Shown here: piece by piece, positions 23,079 to 32,084 of the stretch
Layout of the letters: every line of letters starts with the position of its first letter
Numbering within the stretch: position 1 is the first letter of the stretch
Made by a program: the position numbers and the translations under genes
The notes under the pieces: model-generated
What the model saw: only the letters and a program-made list of their open reading frames with translations
Told to the model about the DNA's origin: nothing
Databases searched by the model: none
Assembly (NCBI GenBank): GCA_021822495.1
Contig: JAKAQO010000005.1
Location: forward strand, 80,852 to 144,851
Length of the DNA stretch: 64,000 bases
Direction of reading: 5' to 3'
Source: a bacterium
GTDB lineage: Bacteria; Elusimicrobiota; Elusimicrobia; UBA1565; UBA9628

Positions 23079-25789
23079 ACAAGAACCTTAATCAAATCCT
23101 CAAGACGCGCTTTTTTAGACCGCGCCGTATCATAAAGCAAACGAGTTTCAGAGACGTCTTCCGGCGCCGCCTTTGAAAGGTAATTGGAATCGGAAAGCTT
23201 TTGAGACAATTTACTCAAGTCGCTTTCAACTTTTTGAAGCTCTTTTCCCAGGCGTTCGGCTTCTTTTTTAAAATCAATCAAACCCTCAAGCGGGACATAA
23301 AAGCTAAAGCTTGAGGAAACCGCGGAAGCGACCTTGGCGGACAACCCACCATTTGTGGAGTTAAGAAAAGAAACCTCTTTCCCACCGGTTAACGCGACCA
23401 AATAAGAGAGGTTCTGTTTTAGGAATTTCAGCTCCAAGGAATGTTCGCCTTGACAGATGATTGGAATCTTAAGCCCCGGCGAAATCCCAAGTTGAGAGCG
23501 CAAAGATCTTAAAGAGGCAACCGCTTCAATTAAAGCGCTCATTCCTTTTTGAGTTTCTTCCGTAATTTTAGTTTCCGGAACGCTCGGGAAACGGGAATTC
23601 ATCAAAAAATCCGCCGGTTGAATATCCCATCTCTTTAAGACCGAATAAATTTCTTCCGTCACAAAAGGCATCAAGGGATGAAGCATTTTGACCACGCCAA
23701 TCAAAATTGTCACTAAAACGCGAAAGGCCGTTTTTCGAGCGTTTAAATCAGAACCTTGAAGCCTGAGTTTGGCAAGCTCCACATACCAATCGCAGAATTT
23801 ATCCCACAAAAATTCATACATTTGCTCCGCCGCGCCGGCGAGATTGTAAGCTCCCACCTCTTCTCGAACAGAGGCAATCATCTTTTGATACTCCGATAAA
23901 ATCCAAAGATCCGCCGCCTCCAACGGAAAATCCTGGAGATCGCCCAATTCTTCCGGGCTCACCGCGTTCATCAAGGCAAAGCGCGCCGTATTCCACAATT
24001 TGTTGGTGAAATTACGCCCAGCAATCAGCGAATCTTCCGAGAAAATGATGTCTTTCCCGGGACGGGCCTGGGAAATCAAGGAGAAACGAAGAGCATCGGT
24101 TCCGTATTTCTCCATCATTTGGAGGGGATCCACCACATTCCCCAGGGATTTAGACATTTTTTTTCCCTTTTTATCACGGACAATGCCGTGAATAAAGGCT
24201 TCCGAAAAGGGAACCTTCCCGGTAAAATAGAGGCCCATCATCTGCATCCGGGCAACCCACAAATAGATAATTTCATAGCCCGTGACGAGAATTTGAGTCG
24301 GATAATAGCGCGCGAGATCATCAGTCTTATCCGGCCAGCCAAAAACTGAAAAAGGCCAGAGGGCGGAAGAAAACCAGGTGTCTAAAACATCGGGGTCCTG
24401 GATAAACTCAGAGCCTCCGCAAGCAGAACAGGTTTTTGGTTTTTCGCTCGCGACCACTCCCTTGAGATTAGGAATTTGATGGAAAGGAGTATCTTTCGAA
24501 ATAGCGTTACATTTGAGGCAATACCAGACGGGAATTTCATGCCCCCACCAAATCTGGCGGGATACGCACCAATCGCGAATATCAAGCAACCAATCCCGAT
24601 AAGGCTTTTCCCAGGACACAGGATAAATTTTAAATTGCCCGGCGTCCAGCGCCTTTAAAGCCTCTGCGGCCAAGTCCTTGGTTTTGACAAACCACTGCTG
24701 AGAGAGTAACGGCTCTATAATTTCCTGACAACGGTAGCAAACCCCGACCGCGTGGGGGTGGGGTTCGGTTTTTTCCAAAAGACCTTGGGATTCCAAGTCC
24801 TGAAGAATTTTTTTGCGCGCCTCTTCTCTGGATAAACCGGCATAAACACCGCATTCTTCCGTCATCTTTCCCGCGGGAGAAATGACTTTAAGGCGGGGAA
24901 GCTTGTGGCGAAGCCCCATTTCAAAGTCATTGGGATCATGGGCCGGAGTGACTTTAACTGCGCCTGTTCCAAAAGAGGAATCCACAAAACCATCAGCAAT
25001 GACCGGAATTTCCCGGTTGACGAGAGGCAAGCGCAGTTTTTTTCCAATTAAGGCTTGATAGCGCCGATCGTCTGGATGAACGGCAACAGCCACGTCTCCC
25101 AGCATGGTTTCGGGCCGAGTCGTGGCCACGACTAACCCCGCGCCGCCTAAAACCTCCGGGTAGCGGATATGCCAGAGATTTCCCTTTCTTTCCTCATGTT
25201 CTACTTCAATATCGGATAAAGCCGTTCCGCATCTCACGCACCAATTGACCAAACGCTCTCCGCGGTAAAGAAGTCCATCGTCCCACAATTTTTTAAACGC
25301 ATGAAAAACGGACGTTTTCCGTTTTTCATCCATGGTAAAAGCCTCGCGGCTAAAATCAAGCGAACACCCCAGTTTTTTCAGCTGGCCTAAAATTGTTTCT
25401 TTGCAATGAACCGTCCAATCTTCCATGCGACTGGTAAAAGCCTCGCGGCCAAGCCGAATCCGGGAGGTGTTTTCCGTCTTTAAAATTTTTTCCATCACGG
25501 TTTGAGTCGCAATGCCGCCGTGATCGGTTCCGGGAACCCAGCAGAGGTCTTTCCCCGACATTCTCTTTGAGCGAGCCAAAAAATCCTGAATTGTGTTATT
25601 AAGCGCGTGCCCGATATGAAGCGCTCCCGTTACGTTCGGAGGGGGGATGACCAGGGAATACGGCTCTCGATTTAAATCGGAATGAGAGTTAAAAATCCCG
25701 GATTTAGCCCAGTTGAGAACCCAACGAGCTTCGACATCCTTGGGGATATAGGCTTTGTCCCAGGTTTTTATTTCGGTCGTTTCATTCAT
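23075..25789 (-). CDS. valS: Valyl-tRNA synthetase
   Basis: The 904-residue class I synthetase has the HIGH motif as 'PPPNVTGALHIGHALNNTI' and KMSKS as 'KKGKKMSKSLGNVVDP'. Its editing domain has 'ATTRPETMLGDVAVAVHP', and 'CNAISKDT' and 'CSACGGSEF' are Cys pairs of a zinc site. The C-terminal coiled-coil tRNA arm is present ('AERLGKELQKVESDLSKLSQ'). It charges tRNA-Val. It overlaps the response regulator upstream and the exported protein downstream by 4 bp each. Confidence 0.98.
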   Translation of the reverse strand: MNETTEIKTWDKAYIPKDVEARWVLNWAKSGIFNSHSDLNREPYSLVIPPPNVTGALHIGHALNNTIQDFLARSKRMSGKDLCWVPGTDHGGIATQTVMEKILKTENTSRIRLGREAFTSRMEDWTVHCKETILGQLKKLGCSLDFSREAFTMDEKRKTSVFHAFKKLWDDGLLYRGERLVNWCVRCGTALSDIEVEHEERKGNLWHIRYPEVLGGAGLVVATTRPETMLGDVAVAVHPDDRRYQALIGKKLRLPLVNREIPVIADGFVDSSFGTGAVKVTPAHDPNDFEMGLRHKLPRLKVISPAGKMTEECGVYAGLSREEARKKILQDLESQGLLEKTEPHPHAVGVCYRCQEIIEPLLSQQWFVKTKDLAAEALKALDAGQFKIYPVSWEKPYRDWLLDIRDWCVSRQIWWGHEIPVWYCLKCNAISKDTPFHQIPNLKGVVASEKPKTCSACGGSEFIQDPDVLDTWFSSALWPFSVFGWPDKTDDLARYYPTQILVTGYEIIYLWVARMQMMGLYFTGKVPFSEAFIHGIVRDKKGKKMSKSLGNVVDPLQMMEKYGTDALRFSLISQARPGKDIIFSEDSLIAGRNFTNKLWNTARFALMNAVSPEELGDLQDFPLEAADLWILSEYQKMIASVREEVGAYNLAGAAEQMYEFLWDKFCDWYVELAKLRLQGSDLNARKTAFRVLVTILIGVVKMLHPLMPFVTEEIYSVLKRWDIQPADFLMNSRFPSVPETKITEETQKGMSALIEAVASLRSLRSQLGISPGLKIPIICQGEHSLELKFLKQNLSYLVALTGGKEVSFLNSTNGGLSAKVASAVSSSFSFYVPLEGLIDFKKEAERLGKELQKVESDLSKLSQKLSDSNYLSKAAPEDVSETRLLYDTARSKKARLEDLIKVLV

Positions 25790-26163
25790 GGTTTTAGATG
25801 AGATTTAATCTTAGCGATTAAACGGTTGATATCAATAGGTTTGAGCACGTATTCGACCGCGCCCGCGTCAATTCCGGCCAAACGATCAATTTTTTCTGTC
25901 GAAGAAGTAAATAAAATAACGGGAATATCCTTGGTCTTTGGATTTTGCTTGAGTTTTCGGCAAATGTCCAGACCGTTAAAATCCCGGATATAGAGGTCCA
26001 GCAAAATCACGTCGGGTTTGGCCGCTTCGGCTTTTTGAACGAAATCCTCTCCGGGAACCTCAAAAGCCTCAACCTCCATCCCGGCCCAGCCAATCGCGGC
26101 TCCAACCGCTTCGCGTAAAAGCTCGTCATCGTCCACCAAAAGAATTTTGGCTTTCTTTTCCAT
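25786..26163 (-). CDS. Single-domain response regulator (receiver only)
   Basis: The 125-residue CheY-like receiver has an acidic pocket 'LLVDDDELLRE', the phosphoacceptor aspartate in 'DVILLDLYIRDFNG', the 'ILFTSST' threonine/serine switch and the lysine in 'YVLKPIDINRL'. There is no output domain. The cognate kinase is not adjacent; the kinase fusion at 6.3 kb is one candidate in view but far away. Translationally coupled to valS. Confidence 0.94.
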   Translation of the reverse strand: MEKKAKILLVDDDELLREAVGAAIGWAGMEVEAFEVPGEDFVQKAEAAKPDVILLDLYIRDFNGLDICRKLKQNPKTKDIPVILFTSSTEKIDRLAGIDAGAVEYVLKPIDINRLIAKIKSHLKP

Positions 26164-26171
26164 ATTTCACC

Positions 26172-27476
26172 TCACAATAAATCGGAAGCGAGAGCCGCTA
26201 AAAGGCTTCTTTCGCTTTTGGTAAAAGTCACATGCCCGTAAAGCCCTTGCCCTTTAAAACGCTCGACTAAGTAAGTCAAACCGTTGGAGGCGGAATCCAA
26301 ATAATAATTATCTATTTGGTAGGGATCTCCCGTCAAAACGATTTTTGCGCCTTGCCCCGCGCGCGAGATAATTGTTTTTACTTCATGCGGAGTCAAGTTC
26401 TGGGCGTCGTCAATAATGATGAAAAGGTTTGGAAGCGTACGGCCCCTTAGATACGTCACAGCCTCAATTTCAAGCATCCCTTCTTCCATCAGCATTTGAA
26501 TGTCCATATCGGAAGTCTCTAAAGACCCGTGCGGACGCTCCAAAAGATAGCTTAAATTGTCATAAATAGCGCCCATCCAATTGGTCAGTTTCTCTTCCTT
26601 GGTCCCCGGCAAAAAGCCGATGTCATGCCCAACCGCCACGACCGGGCGCCCCACGAATATCCGCCGATAATATTTTTCCTCGAGAGTTTGTTGCAAAGCG
26701 GTCGCCAAGGCCATCAAGGTTTTTCCCGATCCCGCCAGTCCCACCAAGGTCACGAGTTGAATCTCCTTACTCAGCAAAAGCTCCAAGGCGAAGCGCTGTT
26801 CGACATTCAAAGGCTTAATTCCCCAAGGAACCGAATCGGCGTGAGAAAGAGGTAAGAGACTTCCTGTTTTTTTATCAAATCTTGTCAAAGCTGTTTGCGA
26901 TGGGGAAGCTCTCAAAAGAATAAATTCATTGGGCGCCGCTTCGATTTTCAAATCGGAAGCCGGTATTTTCTTTTCTTTATAAAACCGGTCGATGACCGAA
27001 GGTTCAACCGCCTCTTCCCGCCAACCGGAATAAAGCTCGGAGACATCCACTTTTTGCTTCTCATAGTCTTCCGTCTCAAGGCCCAAGGCGTCCGCCTTAA
27101 TGCGAAGATTGATATCCTTAGATATAAAAACGACATGCTCTTCTATCTTGCTGAGATAAAGAGCGGAGCCTAAAATAGCGTTATCTTTATGCTGAATGGG
27201 GAGCTCTTTGGGGAGGTTGGCTACAGTTTTAAGTTCGACTTTGAGCTTACCACCATTTTCCAGATCGACCCAATCGGAAAGCCGCCCGCGCCGGCGAAGT
27301 TCGTCGAGTTTTCTAGCCACCAGCCGCGCGGAACGGCCGCGCTCATCGTTAGAGCGTTTAAAAGAGTCAAGCTCCTCGATAACGCCAAGCGGAATCACGA
27401 CCCTTGAACCCGCAAACGAAAACGGAGCGAGCGGATCATGCAAAATGACGTTGGTGTCTAAAACAAATGTTTTCAT
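26172..27476 (-). CDS. PIN-domain/PhoH-type ATPase
   Basis: The 434-residue protein has an N-terminal PIN nuclease domain ('KTFVLDTNVILHDP', 'GVIEELDSFK', acidic 'KDINLRIKADALG'). The C-terminal PhoH ATPase has Walker A 'GLAGSGKTLMALATALQ' and Walker B 'IIDDAQNLTPHEV'. PhoH2-type proteins couple RNA unwinding with RNase activity. The full two-domain form of the YlaK type is intact. Its start overlaps hemW (ATGA). Confidence 0.95.
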   Translation of the reverse strand: MKTFVLDTNVILHDPLAPFSFAGSRVVIPLGVIEELDSFKRSNDERGRSARLVARKLDELRRRGRLSDWVDLENGGKLKVELKTVANLPKELPIQHKDNAILGSALYLSKIEEHVVFISKDINLRIKADALGLETEDYEKQKVDVSELYSGWREEAVEPSVIDRFYKEKKIPASDLKIEAAPNEFILLRASPSQTALTRFDKKTGSLLPLSHADSVPWGIKPLNVEQRFALELLLSKEIQLVTLVGLAGSGKTLMALATALQQTLEEKYYRRIFVGRPVVAVGHDIGFLPGTKEEKLTNWMGAIYDNLSYLLERPHGSLETSDMDIQMLMEEGMLEIEAVTYLRGRTLPNLFIIIDDAQNLTPHEVKTIISRAGQGAKIVLTGDPYQIDNYYLDSASNGLTYLVERFKGQGLYGHVTFTKSERSLLAALASDLL

Positions 27477-28609
27477 AAAAGGGCCTCGCTTGGACTCCTT
27501 AGTTCTATTCCATCAAAAGGGGGCACAAATTCCATAAATACCTGATTGGCCACAAACACGCCTTCTTTCGTCAATCTAAAAACATCCCCGCGTCTTTCAA
27601 TAAGGCCGCGAGAAATCAAGGAATTCCACTGAGCGTCAAAAACCCGGAGAGATTCCTCGGGCGGAACATATCCTTTAATCATCCGCAACCCTAAAAAAGC
27701 CATTTCACCCAAGCGCTCGACTCCTTTAAGCTTCTCCGAAGAAGACGCGGAGATTTGGCCCGACTCAACTTTCACGCAGTACGGAATCAATCGGTCCTCA
27801 TTGGTCGAGCGAACTCCGTTTAGATGAGAAGCCGCTCCGCACCCAAGCCCCAGATACTCGCCGTTTCCCCAGTAAATCTTATTATGCAAAGATTCTGCCC
27901 CCCGGCGCGCGAAATTCGATATTTCATAATGGATAAAACCCGCTTCTTTTAACATCTCAATAGAACGTTCAAACATCTCTCGAGCCAAATTCTCATCAAT
28001 CTTGACTTCTCTTTTCGAGAACAAAGTCCAATCCTCCACCTGAAGCCCGTAAAGGGAAATATGGTCCGGAGACAAATCAAGAACCCGCTTTAAAGTTTGA
28101 AGATGAGTTTCAAGATTTTGCCCGGGAAGGCCGTACATTAAATCCACGGAAACTGAAAACCCGCCCGCTTCTTTTACATTTGAAAAAACATCGAAAAAAT
28201 CTTTGGAGGAATGTTGGCGCCCAATTAATTTAAGCAGATGGTCATCGAGGGTTTGAAGCCCAAGACTGAGCCGATTGATTCCCGATTCTTTTAGAATTTT
28301 AATTTTATCCGCGTCAAGGCTTTCGGGATTAGCCTCAAACGTCGCTTCTTTAAAATTGGCCAAAGGAAAGCGAGCATGAATAATTTTAAAAAGCGTTTTT
28401 AATTCCTCCGCTGAAAGTTCAGACGGGGTTCCGCCGCCGATGTAAAGAGTCTCCGGATTAAACTCAGGAAAAAAAGAGGCTTCTTGGTCCAAGGCCGCCA
28501 AATAACGAGAAATCGTTTTCTTTTGCCCGGAAAACGCCGTGAAATCGCAATAAAAGCACTTAATGGAACAGAACGGAATATGCAGATAAAGCCCGCGCGA
28601 CAGTTTCAA
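27473..28609 (-). CDS. hemW: HemW-like radical SAM heme chaperone
   Basis: The 378-residue protein begins with the HemW-type cluster motif 'CSIKCFYCDF', followed by 'LYIGGGTPSELS', 'EATFEANPESLD', 'RLSLGLQTLDDHLL' and 'SVDLMYGLPGQNLETHLQTL'. HemW proteins are related to HemN but act as heme chaperones; the Cx3Cx2C form and length favour HemW. A winged-helix C-terminal region follows. It is in the minus-strand run speA-hemW-phoH-response regulator-valS. Confidence 0.92.
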   Translation of the reverse strand: MKLSRGLYLHIPFCSIKCFYCDFTAFSGQKKTISRYLAALDQEASFFPEFNPETLYIGGGTPSELSAEELKTLFKIIHARFPLANFKEATFEANPESLDADKIKILKESGINRLSLGLQTLDDHLLKLIGRQHSSKDFFDVFSNVKEAGGFSVSVDLMYGLPGQNLETHLQTLKRVLDLSPDHISLYGLQVEDWTLFSKREVKIDENLAREMFERSIEMLKEAGFIHYEISNFARRGAESLHNKIYWGNGEYLGLGCGAASHLNGVRSTNEDRLIPYCVKVESGQISASSSEKLKGVERLGEMAFLGLRMIKGYVPPEESLRVFDAQWNSLISRGLIERRGDVFRLTKEGVFVANQVFMEFVPPFDGIELRSPSEALL

Positions 28610-28612
28610 ATC

Positions 28613-30589
28613 TTAAGTCTCAACAAAATTAGATTTTGAAGCGAGATCGGTAGCCCGTCGAGCCCATGTCTTTGGCGCATTCCCATAATCAATATAGGTG
28701 TATTTTTTCATCGCCGCTTCGTATTCATCCAGCAAGTCAACGCCTTCGCGAGGCTTAATCGCGCCCGAGCGAACGCAGGAGTCAATGGCGGATTTGAGCA
28801 TTTTAATGAGTTCAAAGTCGCTGTATTGAATACTCTGAAGAACATCGCGAACATTTTGACCTTGAATCATTTCCTCGATGTAATACCCGGACGGCTCTGT
28901 GGGATCTTCAAAAACGTGGACCTCGCTGACCCTTCCGAACAAATTGTGAATATCTCCCATCGTCGCCTGATAAGCCCCCATCAGAAAAACGCCCAGATAA
29001 TAGGGCTCTCCGGGTTTAATCGGATGGAGGGGAAGCGTTCCGCCCGCTTTTCGGTGACAGGCAAATTGCGAAATTTTTCCGTCTGAATCACAAGTAATAT
29101 CCACCAGAGCCGCGCGGTGGGTCGGCTCTTCGTTTAAGCGCTCAAGCGGCATGATCGGGAAAAGTTGTCCAATGGCCCAGCTGTCCGGAAGAGATTGAAA
29201 AATAGAAAAATTGCATAAATACTGATCGCGCAAGGCCTTTGACATTTCTAAAATATCTTCTGGAACGTCTTTGATTTTAGAAAGGACTCCCCCAATTTCC
29301 CGGCAAAGACTCCAGAAAAGCGTTTCCGCTTTCGCCCGATCCTCAAGGCTTAAATATCCCAAATTAAACAAGGAGAACGCCTCATCCCGCCCTTGAACGG
29401 CCTGGTGATAGCTTTCGACCAGAGTCTTGGGATTTAAGTCCGTAAAAAGAGAACGCAAGGACTTGACGATATCGTGTTCATCTTCAGTGGGAGGAAACTC
29501 AGTGGGGCGAGCCCCGCCCTCGATTAAACCAAAGACGTTTACCGCCAACATCGAATGATGAGCGACCAGTGAACGCCCCGATTCGGTGACGATATTCGGC
29601 TCCGGCACTTTTTCTTGCCGGCAAACTTCCTGAATGGTCATGACTAAAGCACGCGCGTATTCCCTTAAATTATAGTTGACGGAACTGTCCACCGAGGAGT
29701 GAGAGCCGTCATAGTCCACTCCCAAGCCGCCGCCGCAGTCGATATATTCCATCTCAACGCCCATCTTGCGAAGCTTGGCGTAAACCCGCGAGGCCTCTTT
29801 AACCGCGTCTTTAATCGTCTGGATGTTGGTAATTTGAGAGCCGATATGAAAATGAAGAAGCTTCGCGGAAGAACTGAGGCCCGCGGCTCTCAGTTCGGAA
29901 ACGGCCTCTAAAATTTCAGAGGTCGTGAGCCCAAATTTAGCCGAGTGTCCGCTGGAATATTTCCACTTTCCGCTTCCCTCGGTCTGAAGGCGAACGCGAA
30001 TTCCAATCGTCGGAACGACATTGAGATCTTTGGCCGCTTTAATCAGAAGCGCAAGCTCCCCGGGCTTTTCAATGACCACGATGACTTTCTTGCCTATCTT
30101 GGTCCCGATCATGGCCAGGCGCATCATCGTCTCGTCTTTATAACCGTTAAGAATCGTCAAACCTTCCGAATGATTCATCGCTAAAACCGCGACTAATTCT
30201 CCGAGGCTTCCGGCTTCAAGGCCGAACTGATAGGGCGCTCCCGCGTCCAAAATTTCTTCCACCACTTCCCGCAACTGATTGACTTTAATCGGATAGACGC
30301 CGTAATAGCGACCTTTATATTTAAAATCCGAAACCGCCTTTTTAAAAGTTTCGTTTAAAAGCTCGACGCGATGGCGGAGGATGTCCTGAAAGCGAAAAAG
30401 AACCGGCAGGCGCAGGCCGCGGCTTAAAACGTCGTCAATGAGCCCGCGAATTTCAATCGCATGTTCGGCGTCAAAACGCGGGGAGACGGCTAGGCGCCCT
30501 TCCGGATTAATCCCAAAATATTTAAGGCCCCATCCCTTGACATTGTAAATGGAGGCGGAGTCGTCAACAGTCCAAGGGCGGTTGTTCAT
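28613..30589 (-). CDS. speA: Biosynthetic arginine decarboxylase
   Basis: The 658-residue SpeA-family protein has the PLP lysine in 'YYGVYPIKVNQLREVVEEI'. It also has 'FGLEAGSLGELVAVLAM', 'LLHFHIGSQITNIQTIKDA', 'DCGGGLGVDYDGS', 'NIVTESGRSLVAHHSML', 'VDITCDSDGKISQF' and 'YYLGVFLMGAYQATMGDIHN'. It converts arginine to agmatine for polyamine synthesis. An extended -10-like TGATATAAT lies about 12 bp before the ATG on the minus strand, so the leader would be very short. Confidence 0.97.
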   Translation of the reverse strand: MNNRPWTVDDSASIYNVKGWGLKYFGINPEGRLAVSPRFDAEHAIEIRGLIDDVLSRGLRLPVLFRFQDILRHRVELLNETFKKAVSDFKYKGRYYGVYPIKVNQLREVVEEILDAGAPYQFGLEAGSLGELVAVLAMNHSEGLTILNGYKDETMMRLAMIGTKIGKKVIVVIEKPGELALLIKAAKDLNVVPTIGIRVRLQTEGSGKWKYSSGHSAKFGLTTSEILEAVSELRAAGLSSSAKLLHFHIGSQITNIQTIKDAVKEASRVYAKLRKMGVEMEYIDCGGGLGVDYDGSHSSVDSSVNYNLREYARALVMTIQEVCRQEKVPEPNIVTESGRSLVAHHSMLAVNVFGLIEGGARPTEFPPTEDEHDIVKSLRSLFTDLNPKTLVESYHQAVQGRDEAFSLFNLGYLSLEDRAKAETLFWSLCREIGGVLSKIKDVPEDILEMSKALRDQYLCNFSIFQSLPDSWAIGQLFPIMPLERLNEEPTHRAALVDITCDSDGKISQFACHRKAGGTLPLHPIKPGEPYYLGVFLMGAYQATMGDIHNLFGRVSEVHVFEDPTEPSGYYIEEMIQGQNVRDVLQSIQYSDFELIKMLKSAIDSCVRSGAIKPREGVDLLDEYEAAMKKYTYIDYGNAPKTWARRATDLASKSNFVET

Positions 30590-30627
30590 TGATTAATTTT
30601 ATTATATCACGTTCGCGCTTAACAAGA

Positions 30628-30658
30628 ACGGGAATTGGGAAAAATTCCCAATTCCCGT
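30628..30658. repeat. Perfect inverted repeat hairpin upstream of speA
   Basis: Two 14-bp arms (30628-30641 and 30645-30658) flank AAA. It lies between the 3' end of the CDGSH operon and the speA promoter. It has no T-run, so it could be a repeat element or a bidirectional transcription barrier rather than a classic terminator. Confidence 0.75.
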
Positions 30659-30684
30659 CTGATCATTGCTTGTATTAATTTTGT

Positions 30685-30930
30685 TTAAGGAAGATTTTTA
30701 TGGCTTCCATCGCAGTAAGGCTTGGTTTTCGAGTGTTTACATCCGCACCACGCCACCTTCTTAGCCTCGGTCAACTCAACAATGATCGGAGTCATTCCCG
30801 TATTCATTTTAGAATGACTTCCGTCGCAGTAGGGCTGATTCTTTGAATGTCCGCACGCGCACCAGGCATATTTGCCTGGCTTCTCGTCTTTAACATACGG
30901 AGCTTTTTGCGCCACTTTAGGTTCGCTCAT
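30685..30930 (-). CDS. Tandem CDGSH iron-sulfur domain protein
   Basis: The 81-residue protein has two CDGSH motifs, 'CACGHSKNQPYCDGSH' and 'CGCKHSKTKPYCDGSH', each binding one 2Fe-2S cluster through three Cys and one His. Such small proteins act in redox or iron-sulfur handling. It is the last gene of a MarR-YceI-CDGSH run, which suggests a stress- or redox-controlled operon. Confidence 0.95.
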   Translation of the reverse strand: MSEPKVAQKAPYVKDEKPGKYAWCACGHSKNQPYCDGSHSKMNTGMTPIIVELTEAKKVAWCGCKHSKTKPYCDGSHKNLP

Positions 30931-30944
30931 GAGAAGTCTCCTTT

Positions 30945-31538
30945 TTATTTTTTCGCTTTAGGCGGAATAATCGCCTCGACATCCAGCTTGATTTTGATTC
31001 TATTTCCGACTAAAAGGCCGCCGCTTTCCAAGACCTTGTTATACATAAGGCCAAAGTCCTTGCGGTTGATCGTCGTCGTCGCAACGGCTCCCAAACGCTG
31101 ATTGCCCCACGGGTCTTTAACCACTCCTCCGATTTTCATTTTTAAAACCACGGGTTTGGTCACTCCGTGAATGGTGAGGGTTCCCAATAAGTCAGCGGTC
31201 TTGCCTTTCACGCGCTCAACTTTCACGCTTTTAAAGACAATCTCCGGATATTTCTTGACATCCAGGAAATTGGGCGACCGGACGTCATTATCGCGCATCT
31301 GAATGCGGGTATCAATGGAAGCCGCGTCAATATGCGCCTCCGCCTTCCACAGCTTCGGTTTCCCTGGAACATAATCAACTGTCCCCGAGAACTTATCGAA
31401 ACGTCCTTGAACCCGGCTAATGACCATGTGCTTAACGCTAAAACTAATCGTTGTGTGCACAGGATCAATTTGATACGTCGCCGCCCCCGCGGGATACGCC
31501 AAAGCGCTGACTAAAGCCAACGCCAAGTACTTTTTCAT
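30945..31538 (-). CDS. YceI family periplasmic lipid-binding protein
   Basis: The 197-residue protein has a signal peptide ('YLALALVSALAYPAGAA') and the YceI lipocalin-like fold: 'YQIDPVHTTISFSVKHM', 'GRFDKFSGTVDY', 'SPNFLDVKKYPEIVFKS', 'LTIHGVTKPVVLK'. The family binds polyisoprenoid or amphipathic molecules. It overlaps the MarR gene (ATGA) and uses an AAGGAG Shine-Dalgarno inside it. Confidence 0.95.
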   Translation of the reverse strand: MKKYLALALVSALAYPAGAATYQIDPVHTTISFSVKHMVISRVQGRFDKFSGTVDYVPGKPKLWKAEAHIDAASIDTRIQMRDNDVRSPNFLDVKKYPEIVFKSVKVERVKGKTADLLGTLTIHGVTKPVVLKMKIGGVVKDPWGNQRLGAVATTTINRKDFGLMYNKVLESGGLLVGNRIKIKLDVEAIIPPKAKK

Positions 31539-32008
31539 TTTTTTATCTCCTTTTTAGTTATTTCATTTTTACGGCCTAGCTTCCGACACAATCTTCTCAA
31601 GGTTTCCTGTTCAGACGCCGATAATGCCGACATTTCTTCTTGAATGGCCGCGGCATGGCGGGGAAAGATCTTTTGGATTAAAGCTCGCCCTTTGGACGTC
31701 AATTGAACGCTGACATATCGGCGATCTTCTCCCGCCCGAACTCGCCTCGCCAAACCGCGTTTTTCAAGGTGATCAACCACCATCGTCACATTCCCGTCAG
31801 TCTTAAGAAGTTTTTTACCTAACTCCGTTTGACACAAAGGCCCCAAATGGAAAAGGGTCTCAAGAGCCCCAAACTGGCTCGCGGTCAAGCCTTCAGCGCT
31901 CAAACGTTTTTGAAGCCTCGAAATCACCGATTCTGACGCTCGCATCAGATTAATAAAGGCGTTTAAAGACCGGAGGCGATTTAAATCTCCCTTATAATGG
32001 CTTGGCAT
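31535..32008 (-). CDS. MarR family transcriptional regulator
   Basis: The 157-residue winged-helix protein has the MarR pattern 'LTASQFGALETLFHLGPLCQ', 'LKTDGNVTMVVDHLEKRGLA' and the wing 'RRVRAGEDRRYVSVQLTSKG'. It probably controls its own operon (with YceI and CDGSH) and perhaps the divergent membrane-protein gene, since the 76-bp gap between them holds inverted repeats. Confidence 0.94.
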   Translation of the reverse strand: MPSHYKGDLNRLRSLNAFINLMRASESVISRLQKRLSAEGLTASQFGALETLFHLGPLCQTELGKKLLKTDGNVTMVVDHLEKRGLARRVRAGEDRRYVSVQLTSKGRALIQKIFPRHAAAIQEEMSALSASEQETLRRLCRKLGRKNEITKKEIKK

Positions 32009-32084
32009 AGTTTAATATAGAACTATTTAACCATTAACTGTTTTCATTTGTCAACTTAAATAGGCAATATGGTTAAATTCTAGA
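32009..32084. promoter_or_regulatory. Divergent regulatory region with MarR-type inverted repeats
   Basis: The gap contains TAGTT...AACTA (about 32009-32024) and a spaced inverted pair ATTTAACCAT (32025-32034) / ATGGTTAAAT (32069-32078), candidate MarR operators. A minus-strand TATATT lies 5 bp before the marR ATG, which would make marR leaderless. Confidence 0.5.
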